Positions 33,062 through 44,034 are shown, numbered from the stretch's first letter. The stretch is DNA of 64,000 nucleotides from Doryteuthis pealeii (GCA_023376005.1 CM042150.1:76189365-76253364), one strand, 5' to 3'. The notes: generated by a model not told the origin, from the letters alone. Numbers and translations are program-made.

Positions 33062-33360
33062 TACAGGGTGTTTAAGAAAAATCAATATCATTTCATAATC
33101 TAATTACTTGGAAAATTCCCATTCAATTGACCTTGAAATTTAACAAACTGTGTAGAAACAACTGAAAATTTTATTCTTAATGTTTAAACAGCTTTTCTTT
33201 TACAGTTAATAGCATTTCTATACCAGAAAAGGAAAAAAAAACAAACTTAAAACATAGGATTTTGAGTTTTTACAGAGGCTGTTAAAATTCGAGATCATCT
33301 CAACTAGAAGGGGTCAAGTTATTAGATACAAAATCATGAATTTTTCCAAAACACTCTGTA
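33062..33360. mobile_element. Small TIR DNA transposon
   Basis: Terminal inverted repeats of about 23 bp: TACAGGGTGTTTAAGAAAAAT on the left, and TACAGAGTGTTTTGGAAAAAT read inward from 33360. The 299-bp interior has no coding. Superfamily not determined; the flanks show no clear target duplication. Confidence 0.65.
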
Positions 33361-33608
33361 TTCTCAGTCGGTAGAGCGTTTGGCTAGAAACTACAAGGTT
33401 CCTAGTTCGATACCGGCCCTCGCCAACTCAGCGTATGAGTAGCACAGGGATCTGTGCGGTAAAATAAGGAGCTAATGGTAGGTGTGGCGCTCCACCTCGG
33501 ATGAAAAAAACAATCTCCTTGGTCTAGCGTTAGTGAAAAGAGGATAGACTCCCTCGCTGATTGGATGATACTGACTTTAGGCCATCCCGACGACTTACTT
33601 TACTTACC
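33361..33608 (+). mobile_element. Family A SINE, 5' end trimmed
   Basis: Begins in the A box (CTCAGTCGGTAGAGCG) right at the end of the TIR element and runs through the B box GTTCGATACCGG to GACGACTTACTTTACTT. Nearly consensus. Confidence 0.85.
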
Positions 33609-33779
33609 TGATATTACAACAGATTAATGAGAAATTCTGTTGTTATGGTAACATGAAGCATGTTCCAACCAACTGTAAATAAGTTATTTGTTTATTCTTG
33701 CATATATTAAAATATATCTGTGATTTTTTTCCACAGGTAACAACTCGGTAGATTTTACTTCTAAATTTCTCCGCTTCCT

Positions 33780-34371
33780 CTTCTCATGTCTCTCTTTCTT
33801 TTCTTGCTCTTTCATTTTCTTTCTTCTTTTTCCTTCACTCACTATAACTGTTTATATTTCAGTCTTCTCCCTTTGTATTTTTTCTGTTTCAATTTCTTTT
33901 CCTTCCAACTTATTCTCTTTTCATCTTATTCTTCTTTCTTTTCTTTCTTTCTTTCTTTATTTTCTTTCTTTCTTTCTTTCTTTATTTTCTTTCTTTCTTT
34001 CTTTATTTTCTTTTCCTTCTTTCCCTTCTTTTCTTTCTTTCCCTTCTTTTCTTTCTTTTCCTTCTTTCCCTTCTTTTCTTTCCCTTCTTTTCTTTCTTTT
34101 CCTTCTTTTCTTTCTTTCTTTTTTTTCTTTCTTTCTTTATTTTCTTTCTTTCTTTATTTTCCTTCTTTATTTTCCTTCTTTTCTTTCTTTCTTTCTTTCT
34201 TTCTTTCTTTTCTTTCTTTCTTTCCTTCTTTTCTTTCTTTCTTTTTTCTTTCTTTATTTTCTTTCTTTCTTTCTTTTCTTTCTTTCTTTATTTCTTTCTT
34301 TCTTTTTTCTTTTTCTTTATTTTCTTTCTTTCTTTCTTTATTTTCTTTCTTTCTTTTTTCTTTCTTTATTT

Positions 34372-34403
<32 letters not shown>

Positions 34404-34500
34404 TTTTCTTTCTTTCTTTATTTTCTTCTTTCTTTTCTTTCTTTTTTTTTTCTTTCTTCTTTTTTTCTTCTTTATTTTCTTTCCTTTGTTTTCTTTCTAT
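33780..34500. repeat. (TTTC)n pyrimidine tract, about 720 bp
   Basis: Almost pure C/T strand built from TTTC, TTTA and TTCC units. The 238-codon Phe/Ser/Leu frame across it is a product of the repeat, not a gene. A polypurine/polypyrimidine tract of this size can form triplex DNA. Confidence 0.95.
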
Positions 34501-34896
34501 AAGTAATATAAAAGGATTTCAGTCCTGTATTCTCAACTGGCCAACCTGACTGATTTCCCCATATCAAATGATGAGAAAAGCAGATCCCTATGGATCAGTA
34601 TTAATAATAAGATAATAAATTAAGAATAATCCTATCATTTTTTATGGGTACTATGCTGTTATTAATATAAAATGTAATATTATTGTATCTATTAAGTTTG
34701 TTATTGAGTATCATTGAATTATTATTCAACATAAATGAAAGATATGCTAATCAGAGGCAGAGAAATAATTGATAGTATTTGCTGGGTCACTTTGACATTT
34801 TAAGTGTTATAATTTAGTTATAATGTTTTGGCAATTTAGGGGAGAGAAAAAAGATTGAAAACGGAATCCATGAAAATTTCTTATTTTGTTGTGGAG

Positions 34897-34903
34897 AGAG
34901 AGG

Positions 34904-34954
<51 letters not shown>

Positions 34955-35240
34955 AAAGAGAAACAAAATGAGGGAGACAGGAGGGAGAGGCAGAGGAACA
35001 ACAGAAAGATATACAGAGAAAAAGAGAAAGAGAGAGAGAGAAACAGTAGAAAGAGAAAAATGTAAAGACTGACATTAACTTCAGTTGTTCACAAAAAGGG
35101 AGAGCTGAAAATGGTAAATAAACTTTCATTTTGTTGTGCAGAAAGAGAAAGAGAAAGAGAAAAAGAGAGAAGAATAGAGAGGGGTTGATAAAGAGAGATA
35201 GAGATAGATAAATAGAGCAGAAAGAGAGACAGAGAAATGT
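34897..35240. repeat. (GA)n purine tract
   Basis: GA array at 34905-34949 then GAGA/GAAA-rich DNA containing two copies of a segment ending GATTAACTTCAGTTG or GACATTAACTTCAGTTG (near 35080 and 35260). Confidence 0.9.
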
Positions 35241-35306
35241 ATAGATTGAGATTAACTTCAGTTGATGGAAAATGTTCACAAAGGAAGAGAGATGAAAATA
35301 ATAAAA

Positions 35307-35610
35307 ACCACCACTTTGGCCCTTACTTTGGCTAGGTGATCGGTCTGAGTGGCCCCCCTCTGATCAATCAGCTGGTCACGTCAAATGTTAGCATCTATAT
35401 GATTGTCCCAACCTTATTGCCCTTATGGCAAGACCCCAACCGTTTTTATCATATATGTGCTAGAGGATGGTGGCTGAGGGACTTGGTGTCCTGGGCATGA
35501 TGTTAAACTGAATCTAGTGGTGAAGTTCCAATTCTGGAGGTTGGGGAATGTGGAGTAGCCATTCATTGCCATTACCCCAGGCCCACTCTGACCTGTTAGG
35601 TTAAATAGAA
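35307..35610 (+). mobile_element. Family C SINE, copy 2
   Basis: tRNA-like segment at 35465-35545: A box GGTGGCTGAGGGACTTGG, B box GAAGTTCCAATTCTGG. Upstream 150 bp (CCCTCTGATCAATCAGCTGG) and downstream CCATTACCCCAGGCCCACTC are also shared with 28.3 kb. So the unit is longer than a simple tRNA-headed SINE, or the tRNA part is internal. Confidence 0.65.
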
Positions 35611-35751
35611 AAAATGAATTTTAAAAAATGTGTTTAAAAAGTTGAGTTTAAAAAAAATTCAATACCCATCAAGAATGAATAAAACAATCGTTGGCAATCT
35701 TCCGTCTATTTAAGACGATGGCGTGGTGTCCATTTAAAAATTTTTTTTATT

Positions 35752-36060
35752 TACCTACAGCTACGTGAGTGGCTTAACAGACCGATCTTTGAATGGCAGT
35801 CTCTGGTACAGGGATTGCAAACAAAAGGTGATGCTTTCTGTAGGTGTTGGGGGTGCTGTGGTCTCTCCTTCCTTTTAGTTCTCTTTTCTGTGGCGGCTTC
35901 TTTCCTCTCTTTTTCACTTCCTTTCGTTCCTTGTTTCACGAGGAGGCACCAGATAGCACGATCTTCTGCACAAGCCTCCCATGTGTTTATGTCGATGTGA
36001 CATGTCTTCATGTCTCTCTTGCAGATCTTCAGCATAAAATAACCGACAAAGGTTGACATG
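35752..36060 (-). pseudogene. LINE ORF C-terminal tail with zinc-finger-like end
   Basis: A 102-codon minus-strand frame contains KRDMKTCHIDINTWEACAED, a K/R/E-rich linker, and CNPCTRDCHSKIGLLSH followed by SRSC. A tail of W-E-x-x-A-x-D-R then C-x2-C-x3-C-x-S-x-I-G-L-x-S-H is common at the end of endonuclease/RT proteins of invertebrate non-LTR elements. The RT domain is absent; upstream frames are broken. The frame ends in TAG at the expected place, followed by an AGACGG-rich 3' UTR, so this is a 5'-truncated insertion. Confidence 0.65.
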
Positions 36061-36440
36061 TAAAATCAAACTAATCAACCAACAGATATTTACACTTATA
36101 TTTAAAAAATAAAGAATTAAAAATAAAGGAAAAAATTGAAGAGGGGTTGCAATGAGAAAAAGATAGAGAAGATATAACATTATTTTTCTTTTTCCTCTTG
36201 ACCATCCAACTTTGTCATATCCACTACTTGTACATCTTGCCAACACACTGTGTTCAACATTTTAAATATGTTAATTTATAGTTTCACAAAGAAATAAAAG
36301 AGTAATTATGTTATCTGAATTATAAAAAAAATATCAGCTCATAATATAAGGAAATGAATATAAATCTCAGTAAAGAGTGTTTATAAGAATAATCTATTAC
36401 AACATATCAAAAGTATTTTTATTTTGGAAATCATCTTTAT

Positions 36441-36575
36441 TTTTTAAGCTTACAAAATACTCAACATATGATATCTTTCAATGGACCAATCTCTTCTGAA
36501 TTTCCTTTTTAAGCTTACAGAATACACTACATCTGGTATCTTTCAATGGACCTACCTCTTCTTTATGTTTCAAAT
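36441..36575. repeat. Tandem duplication, about 67-bp unit
   Basis: TTTTTAAGCTTACA-AATAC, then ATCTTTCAATGGACC and CTCTTCT occur twice in a row (36438 and 36507). A TTGG array follows at 36626-36650. Confidence 0.8.
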
Positions 36576-36729
36576 TCAAGTGTTTGTATTCCTGCATAGT
36601 TGACAAGTAATGGTCATTCCTTTTTGGTTGGTTGGTTGGTTGGTTGGTTTTATGGCATGTAATCCCTTGTAGAATTATTTAATGCCAAAGTTAATTTTGT
36701 TGAAATAAAACAATACAAGAATAAGAACA

Positions 36730-37690
36730 AGAATATAAATCAGAAGAGAGAGAAAGAAAGAGGGAAAAGAAGAAGCAGAGAGGTGGGGAAGGGGAGGAAG
36801 AAAATATACAAAAAATGAAGAAAGGGGAAAGGAGAAGAAAAGTAAGAAAAAAGAATTTAGAAGAAGAAGAAGAAGAAGAAGAAGAAGAATTTAAAAGGAA
36901 GAAAAGAAATAGAAGTGAAGAAGAAAAGAATTTAAAAGGGAAGAAAAGAAATAGAAGTGAAGAGAAGAAGAATTTAAAAGGGAAGAAAAGAAATAGAAGT
37001 GAAGAAGAAGAAGAATTTAAAAGGGAAGAAAGAAATAGAAGAAGAAGAAGAAGAAGAAGAAGAAGAAGAAGAAGAAGAAGAAGAAGAAGAATTAAAAGGG
37101 AAGAAAAGAAATAGAAGTGAAGAAGAAGAAGAAGAAGAAGAATTTAAAAGGGAAGAAAAGAAATAGAAGTGAAGAAGAAGAAGAAGAAGAATTTAAAAGG
37201 GAAGAAAAGAAATAGAAGTGAAGAAGAAGAAGAAGAAGAAGAAGAAGAAGAAGAAGAAGAAGAAGAAGAAGAAGAATTTAAAAGGAAGAAAAGAAATAGA
37301 AGTAAGAAAGAAAAAGAAGAAGAATTTAAAAGGGAAGAAAAGAAATAGAAAAAAAGAAAGAAGAAGAAGAAGAATTTAAAAGGGAAGAAAAGAAATAGAA
37401 GTAAAGAAAGAAAAAGAAGAAGAATTTAAAAGGGAAGAAAAGAAATAGAAGTAAAGAAAGAAGAAGAAAAAAGAAAGGAGAAGGGGAAAAGATAAATAGA
37501 AGAATAGATGAAGAAAAAAAAGGAAAAACAAGAAAAGAGAAGAAAATGAAAAAGATAAGACTATAGAAGAGATGAAAAGAAGAAAAATTATAAGAGAAGA
37601 AGACAATGAAGAAGAAAAGGGAATGAAGAAGAAAATAAATAATTTAAAAGAGAAGAAGAAGAAGAAGAAGAAGAAGAAGAAGAAGAAGAA
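36730..37690. repeat. GAA-rich minisatellite, about 960 bp
   Basis: Almost pure purine strand. A unit of GAATTTAAAAGGGAAGAAAA then GAAATAGAAGT, followed by a variable number of GAA triplets, repeats at least nine times from 36850 to 37460. Long GAA runs close the tract. The Glu/Lys/Arg frames are artefacts. Mirror-repeat purine tracts like this can form H-DNA. Confidence 0.95.
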
Positions 37691-37699
37691 GAAATTTAT

Positions 37700-38389
37700 G
37701 AATGATAATCATTTGCAAACAATTATAGTTTCAAGTAACTATTCTTAATAGAAATAATTTATACTCAATTATATAGTTTCAAGTACTTATTCTGATTTAA
37801 TAATGATAATCTGTTACCTATCTAATACTGATAAAACAGATTTATTTGAATCATACATGGGATACTAACAGCTACAATCACTCTTGGACAGTAGAGTGAA
37901 CCTGGGAGTAATGTCACTGAAGAGATACTCCACACTACTCAGAGCACCAGAATTGCAATCTCAACACCAGATGTAGTTTAGCATGTTTGTGTGAGTATTT
38001 TACTCTTCTGCTGAGGATGTAGCTGGCATATTCTAGGCAACAGGGTTCATTCACTCTGGGGCTTTATTTCAACTGACAAGTCACCACTCGTAAAACTCTT
38101 AAATCATTTTTTGGGAAATATGGGCAGATGTTTTTTTTTTTTTTCTCTCCACTTGTCAAATTCTATGAACAATTTTAATGCCTTTGAAGCCTTAATTTAA
38201 AATAATACCTCAAAATTGTGAGAATCTTAATAATTGTACTCAGTGTTAGAAACAAAAAGGTACAGAAGAATAGTATTGATAGTTGATATATTTTTATATT
38301 ATTGTTATATTGAGGTCATAGATAGTTTTTAGATGTGTGCATTAACTAAGCTTTGAAGTCTGTAGAAATTGAAAATACTTTTGATGCTA

Positions 38390-38390
<1 letters not shown>
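37700..38390. other. No gene recognised; distant match to 58.87-59.19 kb
   Basis: Segments such as CAATTATATAGTTTCAAGTA near 37770 recur at 58.9-59.1 kb, so part of this is an old dispersed repeat. No coding motif seen. Confidence 0.4.

Positions 38391-38392
<2 letters not shown>

Positions 38393-38432
<40 letters not shown>
38393..38432. repeat. (TA)n microsatellite
   Basis: About 20 TA units leading into P2 copy 2. Confidence 0.95.
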
Positions 38433-38436
<4 letters not shown>

Positions 38437-38857
38437 CTAATGAATCAGACGAACCTACTATTAGTTTCGCATAAAGCTCTTCAGGGCTAAAATCTGAATT
38501 CAGATTTTAACCCTGAAGAGCTTTATGCAAAACTAATAGTAGGTTCGTCTGACTCATTAGATTATCTTTATTATTGGCTCTACTTAGGTATCGAGCACTT
38601 TTTACTTATTAGCTTTCTCCTAGCAGTTATATGAATATATATATATATCTTATATACATATATATACATATAAATTGTTTTTCTTTTGGACAAATAGTGT
38701 ACCAATAGATTATTTTTTTTGGTACAAATATCTTGGTCTTTTCTTTTTTTCAAAAATTTTTTTCTCCCTGGTTGATGTTTGGTAGTATATTTTTACAATC
38801 AAACTATTTGCTGGGTTTTTTCTCACCGCAAGGATTTACCAACATGCTTGGTATATT

Positions 38858-38859
<2 letters not shown>
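38433..38859. mobile_element. Fold-back element P2, copy 2
   Basis: Same order as copy 1: palindrome (38433-38565) around GAATTC, spacer with a TA array, CTGGTTGATGTTTGG and the terminal hairpin TACCAACATGCTTGGTA. A hammerhead-like core lies on the minus strand (CTGAAGA 38484-38478, GAAA 38468-38465) with a 2-bp stem II. The two copies differ by scattered substitutions and small indels. Confidence 0.75.

Positions 38860-38863
<4 letters not shown>

Positions 38864-38901
<38 letters not shown>
38864..38901. repeat. (TA)n microsatellite
   Basis: About 19 TA units after P2. Confidence 0.95.
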
Positions 38902-38904
<3 letters not shown>

Positions 38905-39660
38905 TTTTTTAATGCCATCACTCTTGAGACAATGAATCTGCACCCAGATCATGGCATAGTCTTGGACAAGATTGTATAAAAGACCACCAGTTGACCATGC
39001 AGCAGATCTCCTCTCTTTATGACTCTCATGTTTTTCCAGGAAAAGGGAAAGTGCTATACAAATTGGTATCACTTAGAACCTCCTGATCCTGGTTTTGAAT
39101 TCTCTTTGACTGCTTGCCTACCTATAACCCTAGAGTGTCTTGTCTGCCTTTTCAGAATTTAAACTAAGTTGCTGAGTACATTTCTTGAAATTTTATCCAT
39201 TATACCACTTTACTCATAGTAAGAAGGCCAAACCTATTGCTAATTAATAAGAAAAAAGAACTTGTTATCTAGTGGATTTTTCTGTTTTTGGCAGACTTAA
39301 TGGTGAAAATGAAAGAAAACCAAAAGATAGGCAAATACTTGGACCTTACCAGAGGATTAAAAAAACTGTAGAACATGAAGGTGAAGGTGGTGCCAATTGA
39401 AGTTAGTGCCCTTAGATGATGCCTAAAAGTTTGGAAAGGAGACTGAAAGAATTGGAAATTAGAAGATGAATCAAGACCATCCAGACAACAGCTTTGTTGG
39501 GGATTGGCTAGAATACTTAGAAGAGTTCTGGAGATCTGAGGAGACTTGTCACTCAGACTCCAGTGATTGAGCACCAGCTATCTGTGGTGTGAAAAACTTG
39601 GAAGGAGTGATATGATGATAATAGAATAGTGAAATCATAAATTGACTTTCAGTAGAGGTC
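38905..39660. other. No gene recognised
   Basis: Possible very old family B SINE on the minus strand near 39090-39225 (CTACCTATAACCC, ATTATACCACTTT), too eroded to call. A 101-codon minus frame at 39269 has no known motif. Confidence 0.35.
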
Positions 39661-39679
39661 AATAAAAAAGATATCTACA

Positions 39680-39780
39680 ATGTTTGTTGTACAGATACCA
39701 ATGAAGATGAGGACAATAGTCCCAATAACACAGATAATACTAATCATCAAAACTCATCTCAAACATTCAGAGAAATAGAT
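39680..39780 (+). repeat. Dispersed copy of the 23-kb element flank
   Basis: CCAATGAAGATGAGGACAAT, AACACAGATAATACTAATCATC and CTCATCTCAAACATTCAGAG match the outer flank at 23.27-23.39 kb (inverted there) and 23.81-23.86 kb. Confidence 0.7.
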
Positions 39781-39789
39781 AATTTTCTT

Positions 39790-40830
39790 TCTAATGAATA
39801 TGTCTTATTTAATGGTAAATTCTAGCATGCTGCCAAAAATATTGCAACTTTAACAGATAGAACTTTTGGTTCAAACTGTTTGATTTATTTATCTTTTTTT
39901 ACTTAGTTTTCAGATAGGTTTACTTTTAAAAACATGTTTGATACTAGTGTACAATATAATTGTTACTGACAAATATCCTACTCATATGACAAAACCACCA
40001 GATACTTTGAAATCATAATATTTATTCTTCTTTATTAATTTTGATTTATTTATTAATTATCTAAGAAAACTACTGCATACATCATATAAGATTTCAATAA
40101 TAATTTGATTTAAATTTTCAATGTATTCAGCTGGAAAACTTTGTGGAAATAATTTTCTAAATCAATCAACTACCTCTTTATTTACTTTTATAACACTTCT
40201 ATAAAATATTTGGATGTTAAAAAAATTAACTTTTCTATAATGATGTATCAATCACTCTCACGCTATATTAACTAATAAAAATAGCTATACTGCTAGCAAT
40301 AACCTCAATTCTTGTCTTATTTCAATTTAACCAGAGATTGGGTTTGGCTTACTTTAGTTGTATGTATTTTATCAGTGGGGGTTTTGTCTAGAACTTGTTT
40401 GAAACAAAAAGTGGGGAAAAGTAATTTATAAGATTCCTATTAAAAAGAACTGAATGTAGATTGGATCGTAGGAAATGGTAGAACTTACAAATTCTACTGG
40501 CCTTTCTGTAACATCCATTAAAACTTATTGAAATTCTTTGTTTTATTCAGGCTTCCTCAATTTTGATTGATTTTTCTGTATTGGAAGTTTTTTGTCAGTT
40601 TGTATTCTCTCTCTTCTCTCTCTCTCTTCTCTCTCTCCCTCACTGCAATTTAATGATATTTTATAGACACCAAGCTTCTGGTCAGGTAGGCAGAATATTG
40701 AAATAAAAATTGAATAAAACCAAAATACAACTTTGCATGTCATTTTACTACAAATGTCAAAATTTATTTTTAGATGTTTTTGTGTTTAAAAATCACTCTT
40801 TTTTTTCTTTTTTCTTTTCGTTTTTTATAG
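39790..40830. other. AT-rich DNA, no gene recognised
   Basis: CT array at 40605-40640. Nothing coding recognised. Confidence 0.4.
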
Positions 40831-40836
40831 ATTTCT

Positions 40837-40838
<2 letters not shown>

Positions 40839-40869
<31 letters not shown>
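40839..40869. repeat. Poly-T run
   Basis: About 31 consecutive T after a T-rich stretch. Confidence 0.95.
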
Positions 40870-40872
<3 letters not shown>

Positions 40873-41149
40873 TGCAGAGAATCATGGGAAAACTTTTTTC
40901 TTGATCAATCAGATATATATTCTCTGAAGTCTCTGTGTCAGCTTTGGTAATGTTAGCAATATTTATAGCATTTAAGTCACATTTTGTGTTTTAGTAACTT
41001 TGGTTTGGTAGATATTCTTTATAGTAATTTATTTTATTTATTTTATTAGTATTTAGATTTTTTTCTTCCTTCTTTTAATAATACTAGAATAGTTTCTGTC
41101 ATCTATAAAGGGATTATTTATTTATGGATCAACACATCTGTGTGTTGTT

Positions 41150-42711
41150 AAGTACAAAATTGTGGCATCAGTTGTAATGAAAGAAAGGCTGCATTCTCCT
41201 ATTTCACAAAAAAAGGTGACCTCAGAATCACTAAGAACTACAGAAGTATAACTCTTACTGCCATTGCTGCTAAAGTTAATTATACCTTTCTTCTTGATTG
41301 CGTCAAACCTGAAGTAGAGAAAATCCATAGGAAAAGCCAAAACAATTTTCACAGAAATTGATCCACAACTTCTCAGATCCTGACTAGTTTTCAAAGCATA
41401 GAAGTGGTTTGAACAAAGAATCTTGAGGCAATGATACTGTTTGTAGATTTCTCCAAGGCATTCGATCGATACACAGAGGTAAGATGGAGAAAATACTACT
41501 AGCATATGATCTCCCCAAAGAAACTGTTACTGCTATGATAATGCTCTACTAAAACACAAAAGCAATGGTTTGTTCACCTGATGGTATCACAGATTTGACA
41601 ATGTTGCTGGAGTCCTACAAGAAGATTCATTAACACCATTTATATTTATAATATGCCTAGATTACATACCTTGAATGTCATTAAACCAATAAAAATCTTT
41701 AAAAAAAAGCCATAAAACTGGTGATATCCCATAAATACTATTACATATGCGGACTACACTGATGATCTGACACTTCTTGCAAATACATCTGTACAAAAAA
41801 TCAATGCTTCATAGCCTAGAGAAGGTTGACCTCAATGTGAACTCAGATAAAATTGAATTCATGTGTTTTTAACAAGGTGGAGGAATCTTGACACTGGATG
41901 GTAAGCCTCTAAAGTTATTAGACCAGTTCAGATACCTAGGTAGAAATATCATATGAAGGGCATGCACTGCTATAGACAGATTATTGATCTTATGGAAATC
42001 TGATTTCATTGATAAGATGAAGAGAGAATTCTTCCAAGTTATATCAGTGCTACTAAATGGCTGTGACACTTGGACTCTAACAAAGTGCCTAGAGAAAAAA
42101 GTTAGATTGTAGTTACACAAGGATGATGATGTTCTGTCTTGAACAAATCTTGGAAATACAACTTCACATGAAGGCAGCTGTATGTTCACTTGTCTCTTAT
42201 CACATAAATCATCTGAGTAAGATGAATAAGACACTGATGGGGAAGTAAGGATGAACTTATATATATTTACCAACCCCTCCGCATGAGCAGGATGCAACAC
42301 AAGGTCAATTTCTTAAGCGGAGTTCAGCAGGTTTGAATTCAGAGTTTTCCTTCTCCTAGACCAGTTGCCTAACCAAGGTTAAAGAACCCAGTCTGCCCTA
42401 CTATTTACCTATAGCTGGAGGGAGAGTAGGATTCATACCTTTCCCAAGGATATTAGCGCTAAATGAAATGCAATTACCACGTCCAGGATTTGAACTCGGG
42501 GCGACGAGTCCATTTCCCATGACTTTAACCATTACACCACATGCTTCCTACTTATGGATGAACTTATAAGTGACATTCTTCTGTGGATACCTACACATGA
42601 CATACCAGTGTGACCAATCAGCAAAAACCTACATCAATCGGCTGTCTGGATTCTGGGTGTTGTACAAAGTACCTCAGGATGCTAGTAATGCTAGTACAAC
42701 CTGATGATGAT
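41150..42711 (+). pseudogene. LINE reverse-transcriptase relic (RTE-like), longest copy
   Basis: Broken frames follow RT order. GDLRITKNYRSITL with AIAAKV (early RT) comes first, then NNFHRN-STTSQILT. Next is VDFSKAFD (41443-41466, palm motif A) and ADYTDDLTLLANTS with YTDD at 41755-41766, where family members have YADD. After it come NVNSDKIEFMCF, DGKPLKLLDQFRYLG, REFFQVISVLLNGC and TWTLTKCLEKK. The 3' end is split by a family B SINE (42262-42555) and resumes to a GATGATGAT tail near 42711. Many stops and frameshifts; dead. The endonuclease domain is absent. Clade uncertain. Confidence 0.85.
42262..42555 (-). mobile_element. Family B SINE inside the LINE, with 13-bp target duplication
   Basis: GGATGAACTTATA occurs at 42249-42261 and 42556-42568, flanking the insert. 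The SINE reads on the minus strand: head with GTGGTGTAATGGTTAAAG, B box GAGTTCAAATCCTGG, GGTAAATAGTAGGGCAGACTGG, CAAACCTGCTGAACTCC and a TGTTGCATCCTGCTCATGC 3' end. It is near consensus and intact. Confidence 0.9.
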
Positions 42712-42747
42712 AGTATATATACATATATATATATTCCTGCATCAGTT

Positions 42748-42851
42748 ATATATTGCATGGAAGTAATTTTTTGACCCTGGGTTTCATAACTCTGATGAAT
42801 ACCTAAGAAGTAGTAAACACAGGGTTACATAATTACTTCCATGCAATGAAT
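42748..42851. repeat. Fold-back repeat with decayed hammerhead-like core
   Basis: Arms TTGCATGGAAGTAATT and mirror AATTACTTCCATGCAA enclose GACCCTGGGTTTCATAAC, CTGATGA (42792-42798) and TAGTAAACACAGGG. The second core is AAAC without the GAAA, so no working ribozyme. TA arrays lie on both sides. Confidence 0.6.
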
Positions 42852-42963
42852 ATATTATATATATATATAATATATATATATATATAATATATATATCAGT
42901 GATTAATATCAAAATATTTTGGTATTTGGGCCCAACCTTATGTTGTAAAACATGAAGTCTCAA

Positions 42964-42965
<2 letters not shown>

Positions 42966-43008
<43 letters not shown>

Positions 43009-43091
43009 GCAGAGAAAAATATAAATGAATAAATGAAAAACCTTTAGGTTATCAAATTATTATTTGATATTGTTAAGGTTTTTTATTTATT

Positions 43092-43128
<37 letters not shown>
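42966..43128. repeat. Two (TA)n arrays around a small palindrome
   Basis: TA arrays at 42966-43001 and 43098-43128. Between them AAAAACCTTTAGGTTATCAAAT faces ATTTGATATTGTTAAGGTTTTT as an inverted repeat. Confidence 0.8.
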
Positions 43129-43131
<3 letters not shown>

Positions 43132-43645
43132 GTAATTACAAAGTAAGGTCTTCGAAGTGCTGGGAATACAAGGAAACTGTGCAGCTACTGTCAACACAGT
43201 TTTGCTTGTGCTTGTGCCGGCCCCTGCCTCACTGCCATGCTTAGTCTTGGCTTAGCAAATGTTTCTGATGGAAATCTTGATTGACACTACCACCAAGTGT
43301 GAAGTTCACACAGTTATTCGGTTTCTAAAGACAAAATTAAGATTCATTGCTAATTAACAAAAGTGCATGGCAAGTCATGTATGGATGTCAAAAAGGGTGT
43401 AGGGAGTTTGCAATGACAATGAGGTTCAATGCTTCCTTGATGACATTGCTGCAAGCTGGTATGACATGGGTATACAAAAAATGCCACTGTGCCTACAAAA
43501 ATGCATCAACTGAAATGTTGGTTATCTAGAAAAATATATACATGTTCAAACTTTAAAAGGATGTAAACATCATTGACAATGAACGATAAATGTTTCTGTG
43601 ATTTCTGAAAATTTTCGAGCCCATGCCTTTAGGATACCCTCATGT
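43129..43645 (+). pseudogene. Internally deleted mariner-like element
   Basis: Near 43299 a frame gives CEVHTVIRFLKTK, the helix-turn-helix start of mariner transposases. From about 43433 another gives FLDDIAASWYDMGIQKMPL then CLQKCIN and NVGYLEK, the extreme C-terminus. The catalytic middle is missing, so the element would be non-autonomous. Ends AGGGTAATTACAAAGTA and (inverted) AGGGTATCCTAAAGG are weak terminal repeats. Confidence 0.65.
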
Positions 43646-43649
43646 ATAT

Positions 43650-44030
43650 GTAGTGTTGATTTCTATCGATACTGTTTATATTTACATACATTCCATCCCT
43701 GATATTAAACTATTTCCCCCATAAATATTACAAATGTGTATGTGTATGTGTATGTGTGTGGAGAGAAATATATAGAACCATATATATAATGAAAGAAAGT
43801 GAGATATTCAATTGCATATAGAATATGTTACTTATGTCTATGTTGAGTTTTCTGTCGTTGCCTACAGGATAGATTTCCCATATGATTGCTAGGAGTTGAC
43901 ATAAGTAGTTGCAATATCTATAAAGAAAAAGTCACAAAGATATTTCTATTCCAGCTTGCATGCTATAATGGGACAATGTTTGTCGTCAGCACATTATATA
44001 AGCCTGAGACAGCAAAAGGCAAATGCTGAT
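43650..44030. other. AT-rich DNA, no gene recognised
   Basis: Nothing recognised beyond a short GTATGT repeat near 43735. Confidence 0.4.
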
Positions 44031-44034
44031 CACA

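Noticed and set aside
33786..34502. 238-codon open frame, the longest in the window
   Set aside because: Almost only Phe, Ser and Leu from the TTTC tract; no codon structure apart from the repeat.
35914..36246. 110-codon minus frame overlapping the LINE zinc-finger tail
   Set aside because: Overlaps the recognisable LINE tail in another frame and has no motif of its own.
36815..37114. 99-codon Glu/Lys/Arg-rich open frame
   Set aside because: Direct translation of the GAA minisatellite, and every unit gives the same peptide.
36850..37460. CRISPR-like regular spacing
   Set aside because: Units differ only in GAA number and have no unique spacers; the genome is eukaryotic.
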